NCBI GenBank assembly: GCA_964020975.1
Contig: OZ026614.1
Location: forward strand, 434,501-498,500
DNA from: Hermodice carunculata
Lineage: Eukaryota > Annelida > Polychaeta > Eunicida > Amphinomidae
Length of the DNA: 64,000 nucleotides
Reading direction: 5' to 3'
Position numbers and translations under genes: made by a program. This document shows positions 1 to 14,338 of the stretch, piece after piece (the stretch's first letter is position 1; each line of letters begins with the position of its first letter). Below the pieces are notes generated by a model. That model saw nothing but the letters and a program-made list of their open reading frames with translations, had not been told where the DNA came from and made no database searches.

Positions 1-498
1 CACGTGTCACGTAGTTACATTTAAAATGACAGTTATGCTGTTGCCTATAACGACTCACACGTTTTGTGTTTTGAAATTGAAAAAAAAAATGCACTGTGTT
101 TCCTGGCGAGTAAGTGCCTTTGCTATCGTGAACCCTTTCAGCCTTTTTTCTACGCTGCTGTCATTTTTTCTGTAATTAAGCACAATAAAGAACAAAAACC
201 TAACATATGACCCAATATGGTGACATGGTTTGAAATCCACGCCGGCGGTGACCCTGGTACCTTGTACACATGACCGTTGTCGAGGCTGAAAGTAGCCACA
301 TGCAGGCCCTGGCAAGAGTCGCCGTGATGGCATTGAAAAGAATTGCAGGTTATCATTTTTAAATAAAGCCTTGAATAGAGTATATCCTTGTTGTTTGTGC
401 CATTGTGGCAATCGGGGACAACCTGATCGGGTAGTCTCTGTTCTTCCATGCAAATGTATGTTGGTCACGCTGACCAAAGCAACAGTGCGCAGGTTTGA

Positions 499-589
<91 letters not shown>

Positions 590-590
590 G
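499..590. repeat. (ATT)n microsatellite
   Basis: About 90 bp of uninterrupted ATT. It abuts the 3' end of a minus-strand retroposon remnant and probably grew from that element's AAT-type tail. Confidence 0.97.
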
Positions 591-1080
591 GTTTAAACGT
601 ATTTTATTCTCGAAATTACAGACTTTTGAGGTATATATATAGTTGGTTAGGATTGGGAAAAGGGCGATACCCTATTTTGATCCCTCTCGCTGGAAAAGAC
701 GAGTACACAAGACGATACTTGACACGGACAGAAGACATTCAAGAGAGAGGAACGATCGAGACATGGACAAGACAGACAGAGGGGCCATAAGGTGAAAAGA
801 GTACTAATAACTAAATTAATAATAAGAAGCAGTAAACGACAGGCATACCTGAATGTCGGAATGTGTGGAGAAGTAAATTACAAGTGCGTAGTTAAGCTAA
901 TTTAAGATGTGGGCAAGAGGAATTGAAAAAGTAGATATTTGCCTACGTGCACAAACACCAGCACTGCTCCCACTGTCGTACCGGGAAGTGGCCGGAGAGA
1001 ACCCTCAGATCCTTGCCCAAGGGAGGGGAGGGCCGGCGCCGCGGCCGGCCACGAAGGAAAGATAAGGTTGTTCTATAAAT
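583..1080 (-). mobile_element. retroposon 3' end (LINE 3' UTR-like), minus strand
   Basis: Read on the minus strand, a GC-rich stretch at about 1,020-1,060 is followed by AT-rich sequence and ends in a motif close to AATAAAATATGTTTAAACC, then an AAT tail. The same end motif recurs at 34,130-34,150 (minus) and 16,694-16,714 (plus). In the 34.1 kb copy it is also next to a box containing GGGCACCGCCCTGTTTCC, matched here by a diverged version at about 655-690. No reading frame survives, so the LINE clade cannot be assigned; a SINE that borrowed a LINE tail is the alternative. Confidence 0.4.
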
Positions 1081-1173
1081 AAATTAGCCAATACCCACTG
1101 GTTTGAAGCGACCAGTCGCTGAGATGAAATCATGAACAGCCAAGAAAATTTTTATCATTATTTTAATTATAAT

Positions 1174-1219
<46 letters not shown>

Positions 1220-1230
1220 TGTGTGTGTGT
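1174..1230. repeat. (GT)n microsatellite
   Basis: GT dinucleotide run with one CT interruption near the 3' end. Confidence 0.97.
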
Positions 1231-1439
1231 ATCAACACACGCATATTGTTTCTCATATAATTTTCTCTATTCCATATTTGGACACCGCTATACCCAGAAA
1301 CTTCAAATTTTGCATGGGCATAGGACTTGTAGTGGAACTTTGCATATTGCTCAAAGAGTTGATAATTTAAAATTATGCAAGTAAGGAAACAGTTAAAATT
1401 GTATGATGCACTGTGTGACATCCTGACTATTATGCTGCC

Positions 1440-1612
1440 CAGACAGAATTATATATTGAGATAAGATCAGAGGTCAATATCAAGGTCTGAGGTCAATGGT
1501 CAGTATTGAAGCCAGGTGTCATTGTCAAGGTCAGAGGTCAATATCAAGTCAGAGGTGAAGGTCAGAGGTGACTGTCAAGGTCAAAAGTCAATGTCAAGGT
1601 AAGAGGTCAACA
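1440..1612 (+). repeat. degenerate minisatellite of AGGTCA-containing units
   Basis: Irregular tandem repetition of a roughly 10-20 bp unit of the form AAGGTCAGAGGTCAATGTC. AGGTCA, or AGGTGA/AGGTAA/AGGTCT variants, occurs more than ten times, mostly in direct orientation with variable spacing. AGGTCA is the nuclear-receptor half-site consensus, but the repetition alone explains its recurrence and no nearby promoter was identified. Confidence 0.7.
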
Positions 1613-2459
1613 AGAGTATATGTTTTGTGGCTGGCTAACCAAGGTGCTTCCAAACTGGGCTTAAATCGTTTTACTAAGTACAAATTAATGCATTATTCTC
1701 TGTATCTCAGAATACAGGGAGGGGGGGGGGGGGTTCAGACACAGTGTGCACAATTATTTGGCCCAGTTTAGAATTGATGACCTTTCATGTAAAACAATAC
1801 ATGTGAACAGCTTTCACCAGCTCAGCAGTGATTAAAAAGATGTAAGTAATCTGTATGAGAGCAAAGGGCCTGGTCGATGTAGGGGAATACATTCTTTGCT
1901 TTGAATTGGGTAATTAGCACTTTGCTGGCATCCGTTATCACTGATAAACACTCCAGGGGTGTCAGCATTTCATATGTACCAGCCTGCTTCTCGTCAATCA
2001 ACAAAATGGCTTTCTACAGAAAGTGACTAGGCTCCTTCAGCCAATTTCATGTCTATTTGTTTGAGTAACGTTACTATGCATATTTTGAAGGGAAAGTGTC
2101 AATTCTTTCGATTACTACTCCAACATGCAACCATATCATATAATGAATGTCGAAAGGGAATAATCGAAAGCACGGTAAAGTGAAACAATCATTGCATTAA
2201 TGGTTATTTATTTGATTAATTTGGAGTGTTTTAACTGCCTTATCGAAGGGTCTGTTACATACGAGTTATCGATTATACCTCAAAGTACAAAGGACATGAT
2301 GTGTGTAGTGACAAAGTACATATAAGTGTATGTATCTGTGTAAGTAGTAACGCATGAGATCTTTTCAAATTAATCCTGCCAGTCCCTTTTTTGGTACAAA
2401 TTCGTGAGTAAGTGCGTTAGTTTTATTGTTAGTGGTTCAATTTAAGTCGTAAACGAACA

Positions 2460-2554
2460 AACAAACAGACAGACAGACAATTAAATAAATTAAATAATTA
2501 AGTAAATAAATAAATAAGTAAGTAAGTAAGTTAGTAAGTAAGTAAGTAAGTAAG

Positions 2555-2633
<79 letters not shown>

Positions 2634-2634
2634 A
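2460..2634. repeat. tetranucleotide microsatellite (GACA, TAAG, TAAA)
   Basis: Consecutive blocks of ACAG, AAGT and AAAT repeats. The AAAT block is the longest and purest. Confidence 0.95.
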
Positions 2635-2639
2635 AATAC

Positions 2640-4680
2640 AGGGAGATCACTTATTAAGGCTATACCACTGATATTACTAAAAAAACATAATTTATGAATG
2701 TGTGATCAAGGCACTTTCGGTTACTTAATTCTGCTGGGTAAATTAAAAAAATCCACCACTTTTAAATATTTATTTAAAAAAGATCAAACTTTGAAGACAC
2801 ACAGATTTTTCATTTTCATCCATCCATTCATCCTTCCACTCAATATTCGTGACAACGGAAATTCATACACTAACAGTAGAAACATATTACCTAGGTTGTG
2901 GTACCAGATTACCTAGGTTGTGGTACCAGTGACATTGCATTTCTTTGATTTGTCACATAAATGCTTTTCTTTTTATAAATCTCATCTCTTTTGGGTAAAA
3001 ATAAGTCCTTCTATCGGGTGGTTCAAGAGGAATTATTGAACAGAATCAAGCCTGCTGGCCACACAAAAAGAAACAAAGTGGTGTCCAGAATGACTTCAAA
3101 CAGTATGAAAATAGAGGTTGTCAGCAGCAATAAATATTACATCCAACAGCATAGACTCCACCCTGAGTTGCTATTCAAGTCATAGATTTGTGTTAGAGAA
3201 CACATCCTACGAAGAAAGAACTGAATAAGACGATGTTACTATATGCTATGCGGGAAAATTAATAAAATTTGAAATGAATATGTTCAAACCAATGCAGAAA
3301 GAGATCCCACTGAATCTTTAATTGGTTATGTGCGCCACTAACGAACAGTGAACAATAGTTGCAGCCTTTTGATTTATTCACGTTTTGAAGACACATACAG
3401 ATTTCCTGTGAGGCAAATTTTCTTTCTAGTATTAACATTTTTCAGCGTAACTACGCTTTCTATCTTTGCTTGTACATTGACACATACGTTTGCTTTGTAT
3501 TTATCTTTTCAGTTGAAGGGATGATCGGAAAAGAAATTATCTGCTCCCCAGCTGCAACCAAAGCAAAGTGCTGCTTTCGTAGCAATCTCCAGCGGTAACA
3601 GAAGTATTTGCCGTTGACAAAAACATCTGAAGTTATGAAATCTGAGTACTGGCACATTTTATGAGAACTGATCATCTCATGTACCTTCCTGAAAATAGAA
3701 ACAACAAATTTAAAGGGTTTTCTCTTTTTTTTTTTTTTTTTCTCTCAATGGGATGAAAGCGCTTGTTTCGCTATTTGCGAATGTGTATAGCTCCATAGGA
3801 TTTCGCCAATTTGACTTGCACCTAACCTACAGATTATCTATGGATCAACTGGTAGGTTATCTTGGTGCCAGTTGCTGATCTGGTATACATGGCTCTTGAC
3901 TCTTGTTTTGTTAATTGTTTCTTGCGATTCTGAAAATAATCTCCAAAACTGTAACTGAATACAAAACCATAAATAACTTTGTGTTCAGTAACCGAACAGC
4001 GTAAAGCATTCGTGGTGTACATTTTCACATGCAAATAATTATGAAAACTCTCCGTTGGTGCAAGTAAGGTTTAACTTTCATTTGTCACCGTAAACCTGTA
4101 ACGTATCCACTCGTCTGTCAGTGTACACCAATGGTTGCCAGTATGACCATGCCGTGTGGATACATGAAAGTAATCAGCTGTAATGAAATGAAAGGGTGTT
4201 GATGACCTAAACCCAATGAGTTGCATCCACTGTCTATTAATAAACGTAACGGTTCCTCTGATTCACAAACCTTGAAAGCAATAATGGTAAGAGGTGTTCC
4301 CCTGGCTGCACTCCACGTACGCAAGCTTATTCTGATTCAGATTGTGATTGGATGGAGACTTTGTTGGTACTCTCATGTCACACATGCGCTCGACAGGTAA
4401 CCTGACCTCCCCTCCCGGTCACATACAAATGTGAAAGGTAGGGAAGTACTGAGTAGAAACGATGTGGATACACTTCTTTAAAATAAAGGTTAAACAAGCT
4501 ATATATAGAATCTATGAAAAACACCATTGTGGTCACATCTACAGAAATATATATTCCCCTGGTGTGCCTGTTTAATTTAACTTTATGGTTAAAATGGATT
4601 TTCCTTGTTACAAAAAAATGCCGAGGTATGAGGTGACGGAACAAAATGCATTTAGAGCTAGCGACCTGCTCATGTCTCAC
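2640..4680. other. no gene or known element seen
   Basis: Mixed AT-rich sequence. The only structure noted is a 22-bp direct duplication at about 2,892-2,935 (unit containing TAGGTTGTGGTACCAG) and a T-run at 3,724-3,743. Reading frames here are short and lack coding character. Confidence 0.6.
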
Positions 4681-4682
4681 AT

Positions 4683-4982
4683 TTTTGGCCCCGCTGACTT
4701 GTCCGTCAGCTGAGCTTATGTGATGGTCAGTCGACTGTCGTCGGTCTCTCCATCGTCCGTTCATATTTCATATTTTCGACTTCTCCAAAAACGTTAGCAA
4801 GATTCTCTTCAGGTTTGGTGGAGATCTACCTTTGTGGATATCTACCTTGAGTGGGTCTCTTCCACGTTTGTTCCAACGGTCATGCTCCACTTGGTAACAA
4901 CATGCGTCAGATAAATCTCTTACGAGCTGGAACAAATGGTCATGTTTCAGTGATTTTTAGATTTTTAAAAAACTTTTCTCTT
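4683..4982 (+). repeat. composite hairpin-ended repeat, partial copy
   Basis: Starts with a degraded form of the family's first hairpin (GCTGACTTGTCCGTCAGCTGAG region), then the CCGTCGTCCGTC-rich segment, then the first module with the 'aacttggtgg' and 'ttcaaatggtcatg' boxes. It breaks off where the next copy begins. Confidence 0.7.
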
Positions 4983-6413
4983 TTTTACCTCAGCTAACTT
5001 GTCAGTCAGCTGAGGTTTTTTGAGGGTCCGTCGTCCGTCGTCCGTCCGTCGTCCACAATTCACATTTTCGACTTCTCAAAAACCGTCAGCCGGATTCACT
5101 TCAAACTTGGTGGAAATGTGCCTTGGGTGGGTCTCTACCAAGTTTGTTCAAATGGTCGCGGTCCAGTGATTTTTGGATTTTTAATGAATTTTTTTGTTCT
5201 TTTTTGGGTAAATCTTAAAAAAATCTTCTTCTCCGAAACCGCTCACCCATTTGCTTTGATATTACACAGAAACACTTTCTGGGACTCATAGTTCTTAATT
5301 TGGTCACCAGGTGGTGCTGCAATTTTTTCCTAATTTTTTATGAAATTTTTGTGTGTTATAGCTATTTTCGACTTCTTCTCCAGAACCGTCACTCAGATTA
5401 AGCTGAAACATGGTGGATATGTTCCTTGTAGAAGGGTCAAACAAAGTTTCCCACTATGTGGGAATGCTGCGGATTCCTGATTTTTAACGATTTTTTCAAT
5501 TCGGGTATTTATCGGTCAATGCAGCTTTCCTATTGATTACTATGGAAGCATATGGGCATTCTAATGCTAATTCACATTTTCTACTTCTCCAAAACCGTCA
5601 TCCAGATTAACTTCAAACTTGGTGGCAATGTACCTTGGGTGGGTTTCTACCAATTTTGTTCAAATGTTCATGCTCCAGTGATTTTTGGATTTTTAATGAA
5701 TTTTTGAGGGGTTTTTTTTGGACAAATCTTAAAAAATCTTCTTCTCCGAAACTGCGTACCCAATTGCTTTGATATCGTACATAGACACCCCCGGGGACAC
5801 CTAGTTCCCAATTTGTTCACCAGGTGGCGCTGCAATTTTTAAAAGGAATTTTTTTGTATGGTTTTGCTATTTTTCACTTGTTGTCAGAACAGTCTCTCAG
5901 ATTAAGCTGAAATGTGATGGATATGTTGTTGTGGAAGGGTCAAACAGTTGTTCACTAGGTGGCACTGCTTTGGATTCCTGATTTTTAAGGATTTTCAATT
6001 CAGGTACTTATCGTTCGATGCAGCTTTCCTATTGATTACTATGTAAGTCAATGGGCATTCTAATGCTAATTCACAGGACAACTGACACGAAATTTACTGT
6101 TTACTTGATAACTTGAGATCTGTTTTGAGTAAGCTACACATGTTAATTATTCTATATGAAGGTCATGCTGAGACAGTACATGAATGACCTTGACCTCGTT
6201 TGTGGGGTCACAGTGCAACATACATGAATTTCACTCTTCATTATAACTTGAGAACTACTTGAACTTTGATGTTGCACATGTAAGTGTTCTTCTATAAAGG
6301 TCAGACTTACTCAGAACATGGTGTCCTTGATCCTTTCCCAAGTTCATAGAGCTGCAAGTGTGATGAATGTCAAGATCAGCTGAGGTACGGGCTGTTCACA
6401 CAGCCCTCTTGTT
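4983..6413 (+). repeat. composite hairpin-ended repeat, near-complete copy
   Basis: Left end at 4,989-5,014 is a hairpin with 11-bp arms (one mismatch) around TGTC. A GTCCGTCGTCC-rich stretch follows, then two related modules that alternate: one with a GGTGGTGCTGCAATTTTT box, one ending in CAGCTTTCCTATTGATTAC. The right end is a perfect 7-bp-arm hairpin, GGGCTGTTCACACAGCCC, at 6,389-6,406. The same architecture lies inverted at 46,571-48,490. No coding capacity is seen, so I infer a non-autonomous transposable element of unknown superfamily. Confidence 0.8.
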
Positions 6414-6640
6414 TTCTAATTTGGCAGAATTTTAAAAGAAATCTTCCTCAAAATCACCTGGCCTATTGCTTTGAAATTGCATATGGTGGCTTCTGGGGAG
6501 TCCTGGACCTTAATATATTCAACAGGTGATGGTGTGCTTTTTTCTATTTTTTTAATGGATTTTTGTATGTTAAATCGTCCGGATCACCAGATTTGGATAT
6601 CTTTAATGTTTTCGTCTTCTAGAATTATAAAATTACCCAG
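6414..6640 (+). repeat. composite hairpin-ended repeat, fragment
   Basis: Resumes directly after the previous copy's end hairpin with the internal 'aaatcttcctc...cacctggcctattgctttgaaattgca' portion of the first module, then decays into unrelated sequence. It suggests a tandem or nested insertion. Confidence 0.55.
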
Positions 6641-6824
6641 TGGGTTATCTGTTTCGATCAGTAAGTCAGGGACATGATCAATGTTATTGCCTATGTTCCA
6701 TTGGAAACTATAGTAATAGTTACACGCTATGGCTTTATCCTCCGGCTCATACAGGAATCTGCCTTTGTCAAACAAGGGTTTTTTTCTTTGCAAAACCCAT
6801 CCACAAGCACTTTTTAAGGGGAAC

Positions 6825-6996
6825 CCAGTCAAAGCGTACCCCGGTCAAACCTTAGCCCCGTCAAAGCGTACCCCGGTTAATCCGCACACCGGTAAAACCG
6901 TACTCCAGTCAAACCGTACCCCCACCTCCGCATGTCAGATGGCATGGTCGCGTACCCGGTCAAACCGTACCCCAGTTAAACCTCAACCCCAGCGCT
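6825..6996 (+). repeat. short-unit tandem repeat, GTCAAACCGTACCCC type
   Basis: About ten degenerate copies of a roughly 15-17 bp unit (GTCAAACCGTACCCC, GTCAAAGCGTACCCC and similar). Diverged copies of the same motif lie in opposite orientation at about 9,080-9,175 and singly at about 20,605-20,640. Confidence 0.75.
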
Positions 6997-7099
6997 GCTA
7001 CCAGAGCGCGTTTTATGCTGACATATACATAAACGTTAACCCCTCGGCCTTGACCACTCATCCCATATCCCGGACTTGTATATTCTCCTATCCCTGCTC

Positions 7100-7760
7100 T
7101 TATTCATAATATAAAAAAAAAACTAATAAAGCAAAGAATAATACACTATGTGAGACAACAACAATATTTCATTTGGCGTGTCGCGTAGAAATGAGCCTAT
7201 TTTTAGCCACCTAAGGCTACCGAAATTTTTCGTATATATCGACAAATAATTTTTTTTTTGGTTGCATAAAGTATATATTTGCTGCATTATAAACTAAGTG
7301 ATATCATCCTGTAAATAAGATGCTTTATAGTAAACATGTCTGTGCGGTTTGAAAACTTATAATGCTTCAATTCGCCTTCCCTGTTCATTTGATGCACCTG
7401 TGGTACAAACATACACGTGTATACTGAAGTTCGAATGGTGTTTCTGTTCATTTTATATTTGATAATTGTCAATATTTAAACGGCCCAATCGTGCCTAATT
7501 AACATAAATTGAAATGCTCAAAAACTTTTTTCGTGTCCTTGGATGTGCCGACATTAAAAAGCCATAAGACGAAGTTGGAATGACATCCCTCCCATAATAG
7601 CTTTGAAGTTAAAATATGAAGTTGGAATGGAAGTTTCAAACAAATTCAAGATTTAAAGTTATCATTTAATAGAATTCTGTGTATTGGGTTGTTTATGCAG
7701 CAGAAAACTCAGGTAATTGCTAAAATTGAGTATCGCTTATGCATTTGTGATCTAGAACGG
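7100..7760. other. no gene or known element seen
   Basis: AT-rich sequence with short A and T runs. Frames are short and closed. Confidence 0.55.
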
Positions 7761-8027
7761 TCTAATTCAAGATGTCAATACTGGTCCCCTCCAAGGTCTC
7801 GTGGGACACAAGCCTATGAGGACAAACTATTAATGCAGGCCAAATATTCGAGTAAATAGCCAAAAACAAACAAAAACATAAACGAACAAACAAAAACCAG
7901 AAACAAAACAAAACAAAAACAAACAAACAAAAAAAACAAAAAACGAAACAAACAAAAACAACAAAATAGAAGGACAGAAAGAAAAAGGAAAGAGAAAAAA
8001 CTTTCACCAGAGCCCACGGAAGCCTTG

Positions 8028-8029
<2 letters not shown>

Positions 8030-8070
<41 letters not shown>
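8030..8070. repeat. (TA)n microsatellite
   Basis: About 40 bp of alternating TA, preceded (7,860-7,990) by an A-rich tract of AAAC/AACA repeats. Confidence 0.95.
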
Positions 8071-8071
<1 letters not shown>

Positions 8072-8249
8072 CCACTTGGTGTATATATAGCCCTGGTTAC
8101 ATTCATGTTCATTTGGTTTGTATGGGAGCATAAGCTTTGGTATTTCAAAGCAATGTGGCTCAAAATGGGGCTAAAATTAGCACACGGGGGCTTTTACCTT
8201 GTATAACCAATTACATGTGAGCAGCCACAAGTTCCTTATTATAAATTCT

Positions 8250-8475
8250 AAAATATCACCTTCAAAATGGTTGCTATGCATTCAGTTCCTGTACGGCTAA
8301 TCAGAAAACAGGATTATCACAAAACCCTTAATTATAAACATCAACCTGAAGATGTATGCCAAAAAGTTGACGTTTATGAATTTATAATCAGGAGATCTGT
8401 GAGAATCCACTTCTCTATTTGGCCGTACAGGAACTGAATGCCCAGTAACCATTTTGAGGGTGATAGGATCATCAA
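8250..8475. repeat. foldback (inverted-repeat) element
   Basis: The stretch at about 8,255-8,304 (containing CATTCAGTTCCTGTACGGC) is repeated in inverse orientation at about 8,417-8,465. Weaker pairing continues inward (aattataaacatcaacc with gacgtttatgaatttataatc), so nearly the whole segment can fold on itself. This is typical of palindromic MITEs; ends and target duplication are not certain. Confidence 0.7.
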
Positions 8476-8599
8476 CCTCCGTGGCTCTCTTTTGTCCAAA
8501 TTTAATAGTATTAGGCGACATCTGGGTAAAGCTGGCTACCAACCGGAAAATCTGCGTTCTACAGGCCGGCCTATTATTTACACCAAATGGAACTATAAA

Positions 8600-8752
8600 G
8601 GTTATCACGTGGTTGTAGCTGTATCACCCCTGTATCAGCCTCTCGCACCCGTATTGTCACTCGACCTTCGGATGCTACGGGTGCTCGTGGGGGCTGGGGG
8701 TGGGGTGGGGGTGCTGATATATGGGGTGATACAGCTACAAACATGTGATAAC

Positions 8753-8753
<1 letters not shown>
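8600..8753. mobile_element. palindromic MITE-like element, 154 bp
   Basis: Terminal inverted repeats of about 40 bp begin GGTTATCAC at 8,600 and end GTGATAACC at 8,753, with the shared inner box TTGTAGCTGTATCACCCC. The centre holds a second small hairpin (CACCCGTA with TACGGGTG). A TA microsatellite starts directly at the right end. No coding capacity and no clear target-site duplication. Confidence 0.7.

Positions 8754-8754
<1 letters not shown>

Positions 8755-8787
<33 letters not shown>
8755..8787. repeat. (AT)n microsatellite
   Basis: AT run that abuts the right end of the 8.6-kb palindromic element, so it may derive from its TA target site. Confidence 0.93.
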
Positions 8788-8789
<2 letters not shown>

Positions 8790-9059
8790 TCACACAGAAA
8801 AAGAATGCACACGAAAAATATCAAGGATGACCCTGGGGTATAAGGAGAGTTGAGGGCAGGGGCAGTTGCTATTTGACTGGATTGCGCAGTTAGCCTGGAA
8901 AAATAACTGCTATGAAACCTGATTACCACAGCTATGGTCGCAATCAAGTGATGTGATAAATATATATATACACTCAGTCTGATTCGGGATAAATGATAGT
9001 TTAGATTGAAAGAGACACGCATTATCATTAGCCATGTACATACTTATAGGCCCAGGGAG

Positions 9060-9180
9060 AGTGGGGATGTAGTTTTAGGGGGAGTATGGTTTGACCGGGG
9101 AACGGTTTGGCGGGGGGATACAATTTGGCCCTATGCATCCCACCGAAGGGATTGCGGATACAGTTTGACAGGATCTTTTC
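9060..9180 (-). repeat. inverse-orientation cluster of the GTCAAACCGTACCCC-like motif
   Basis: Reads 'ggtttgaccggggaacggtttggcgggg...acagtttgaca'. This is the inverse complement of the motif repeated at 6,825-6,996, in at least four diverged copies. Confidence 0.5.
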
Positions 9181-9950
9181 ATGGTAGCCCACTACCTCTG
9201 CAGTTCAGTGGACTTATTAGACAAAATATTGTACGCTTTACTACCATCATCACGTTTTGCTTTTTTAATTGTATTTATGTCTTGTCCAGAACCATTTCCT
9301 AGTAGCCATTACCCTGTTCCACAGTCCGAACTCTTTACTCTCCATAAGGTATAGCCTGTTACTGTCCAAACTATATAGCCTGCATGTGGTAGTACTATTG
9401 TCCATATTGCACGCCTTTTTCTGTAGCATTTTGACATAGGCTGTATTAGCCCAAATAAATTAAAGGGTCTTCAGTTGGTAAATACTCAGAACATGCTTCG
9501 GAGCCTATATCCGTACGTGTCTCTCAGAGTAGCGGCTCCTTGTCTAAGCTAAATATTCAGCAAAGACAACCCACATGATAATAAATAAATATAAACGTGG
9601 CAAATGATGAAAAGCTACATTAAAGTATGTATTTTCAAGATATGGATTACGCATGTGTGATTTCCTGTACTAAAGCTTTTCAGATCTGATCAGCAGCATA
9701 TATTTGAAAATGTAGGGGTGAGTCGTGCCAGGTTCAGTGATGAGTCAACTGTGGCGCATTACAAACGGGGAGTTGCATTTTGCGCTCACTCACGCCAATG
9801 CATTGTAGCAAAGGAAAATGTATGCACTCTTTGAGGTCCATGCGATCATTATTCTACTAGGACACCTTATATGTTTTTTCATGTTTCTCTCTTGTGAAAG
9901 AGTATAAAGAGATAGAGTGTATTGACATATGAATATTAAAGTACGGATAA
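9181..9950. other. no gene or known element seen
   Basis: Unremarkable AT-rich sequence. A short local duplication occurs at about 9,300-9,410, where phrases of the type 'tgtccaaactatatagcctg' recur loosely. Confidence 0.5.
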
Positions 9951-9956
9951 ACATGT

Positions 9957-9970
9957 GATGATGATGATGT

Positions 9971-10014
<44 letters not shown>

Positions 10015-10024
10015 ATGATGATGT
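9957..10024. repeat. (GAT)n microsatellite with GGT core
   Basis: GAT repeats interrupted by a short GGT run. Confidence 0.95.
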
Positions 10025-10086
10025 TATCATTATCATTATAATATCTTCATGAATAAAAGCGTACACAATGAATACATAAGATGAAA

Positions 10087-10392
10087 AAGTGTATATAAAC
10101 AATGAAGTAGGATGACAGCAAAAATAAAACCCCACCTTGTGGGACCCATAAGTGTATATAAACAATGAGGTAGGATGACAGCAAAAATAAAACCCCGCCT
10201 TGTGGGACCCATAAGTGTATATAAACAATGAAGTAGGATGACAGCAAAAATAAAACCCCGCCTTGTGGGACCCATAAGTGTATATAAACAATGAAGTAGG
10301 ATGACAGCAAAAATAAAACCCCGCCTTGTGGGACCCATAAGTGTATATAAACAATGAAGTAGGATGACAGCAAAAATAAAACCCCGCCCACA
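10087..10392. repeat. 63-bp minisatellite, about 4.9 copies
   Basis: Units start AAGTGTATATAAACAATGAA at 10,087, 10,150, 10,213 and onwards; copies are almost identical, so expansion is recent. The period is divisible by three and the minus strand has no stop in any frame. That creates overlapping repetitive frames of up to 178 codons, which I treat as accidental. Confidence 0.97.
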
Positions 10393-10399
10393 TTTAGGC

Positions 10400-11430
10400 C
10401 AGGTAATCAATAATGTCCTGATACTCATTTCTACTAAAAGGTCGGGAAAACTGCATCACACATGTTCATCGAATCCAGCTAGTTTTGGATAGAGTAGGTG
10501 GCCCGAAACGGCACAACTGGGATGCAAGTACACACTCCAGAAGTCCCGTCCTCCCTCGAAAAATCAGAAACTATTTTTTTGGAAACAACACTACGATATC
10601 AAACTCGACTGCATCATACTGATATGAAGGGATATAATACATTCCTGACTTGAGACAAGCGTCAAAGTTAATGGTGTAATTGGCTACAAAGTTCATCTGG
10701 TTGACTAGGTCGCCATGAATGGTCAGCAGCACTGTTGACAGATTGTGCCCGGTTCAAACTCACTGTGTGGTAATTTGCTGGCGGTAAAACGATTTCTAAG
10801 GGCTTTGCGGAAGCGCTACATATGTTATGATAATATAATCGATGTCAAGAAATTTTGACACGGACCTAGAACTAAATGATACCGATTTGACAATCAGCAA
10901 CTAAAATCATAGCGAGCTCCAAAACTGCAACCCTTACAACACAAAGCAACGGGGACTTTTACAGCCATGTTTCAAACCCATGTAACTAATATAAAAGGAA
11001 GGGCAATGAAGCTGACATCAAAAAGGGAATTTACGATCCAATAGGTTTCCCAATCGATTTGAATTTATTTTTAGTTGTGGAAACTCAACAAAGTGCATGG
11101 AATAAATTATCCAAAAATTTGGTAACCTGTCAAGTTGACCCTAGTCTGAATAGATTTTATTGTCAATCTGAAATCTTATTTGGAACGGTTTCCATCAAAT
11201 TCAAAATTTGTGAAGAAAAATGTTCTATACCCTCTACCTTCACATGCACAACTATCAAGCAATTAACAAATAATTCGTCAATTTTGTGATTTATTTTACG
11301 CGCTACCCCCCCCCCCGTCCCAAAATTGTACATTACTTTAATCTAACTGAAGAAACACGTCTTGTCAGGTGTCAGAATTATTATTTTTAAAAGGAATATT
11401 CAGGATAAATAAGTTTGATGGGCTATGTCA
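10400..11430. other. no gene or known element seen
   Basis: Mixed sequence. The plus frame at 11,059-11,289 (76 codons) has no recognisable domain and no splice context. A C-run lies at 11,307-11,316. Confidence 0.5.
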
Positions 11431-11435
11431 TTAAT

Positions 11436-11440
<5 letters not shown>

Positions 11441-11518
<78 letters not shown>

Positions 11519-11536
11519 TTATATATATATATATAT
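11441..11536. repeat. (AT)n microsatellite
   Basis: Long AT run with two small interruptions near the 3' end. Confidence 0.97.
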
Positions 11537-11759
11537 CGCTTCCAATACAGATTCCCAAGAAAAAGTTACTGCTCTGGGTATGCCTGTAATTACTGAAAAC
11601 AAATCCAGTTTGTTTTTGTAGCATTACAATACCAACAGAAATGGTCTAATGCAGCAATAAAACGTAGTATAACTTTAATAGATCCTTGTTTATTACTGCT
11701 CTGTTTAATGCTCAGCGATAATTAAAAAATCGTAATTTAAAATGATTTGTACATAAGTA

Positions 11760-14215
<2,456 letters not shown>

Positions 14216-14323
14216 CGGGAACCCAACAGGGAATAAGTATTGAAAATTTTTTACCAACATGTTAGATTTTTGGGCATCTCATTGTGTAAATTAATTACAG
14301 TATCCAAACCATGTTGAATACCT

Positions 14324-14338
14324 CCCCCCCCCCCCCCA
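14324..14338. repeat. poly-C run
   Basis: Fifteen C residues with flanking A/C. Confidence 0.9.

Noticed and set aside
4983-6413. Helitron as the identity of the hairpin-capped repeat
   Set aside because: The end after the hairpin is TCTTG rather than CTRR, and the other end also carries a hairpin. Hallmarks are incomplete, so no superfamily was assigned.
9857-10428. 178-codon repetitive membrane-like frame, minus strand
   Set aside because: A 63-bp minisatellite without stops keeps three frames open. No start context, homology or non-repeat domain supports a gene.
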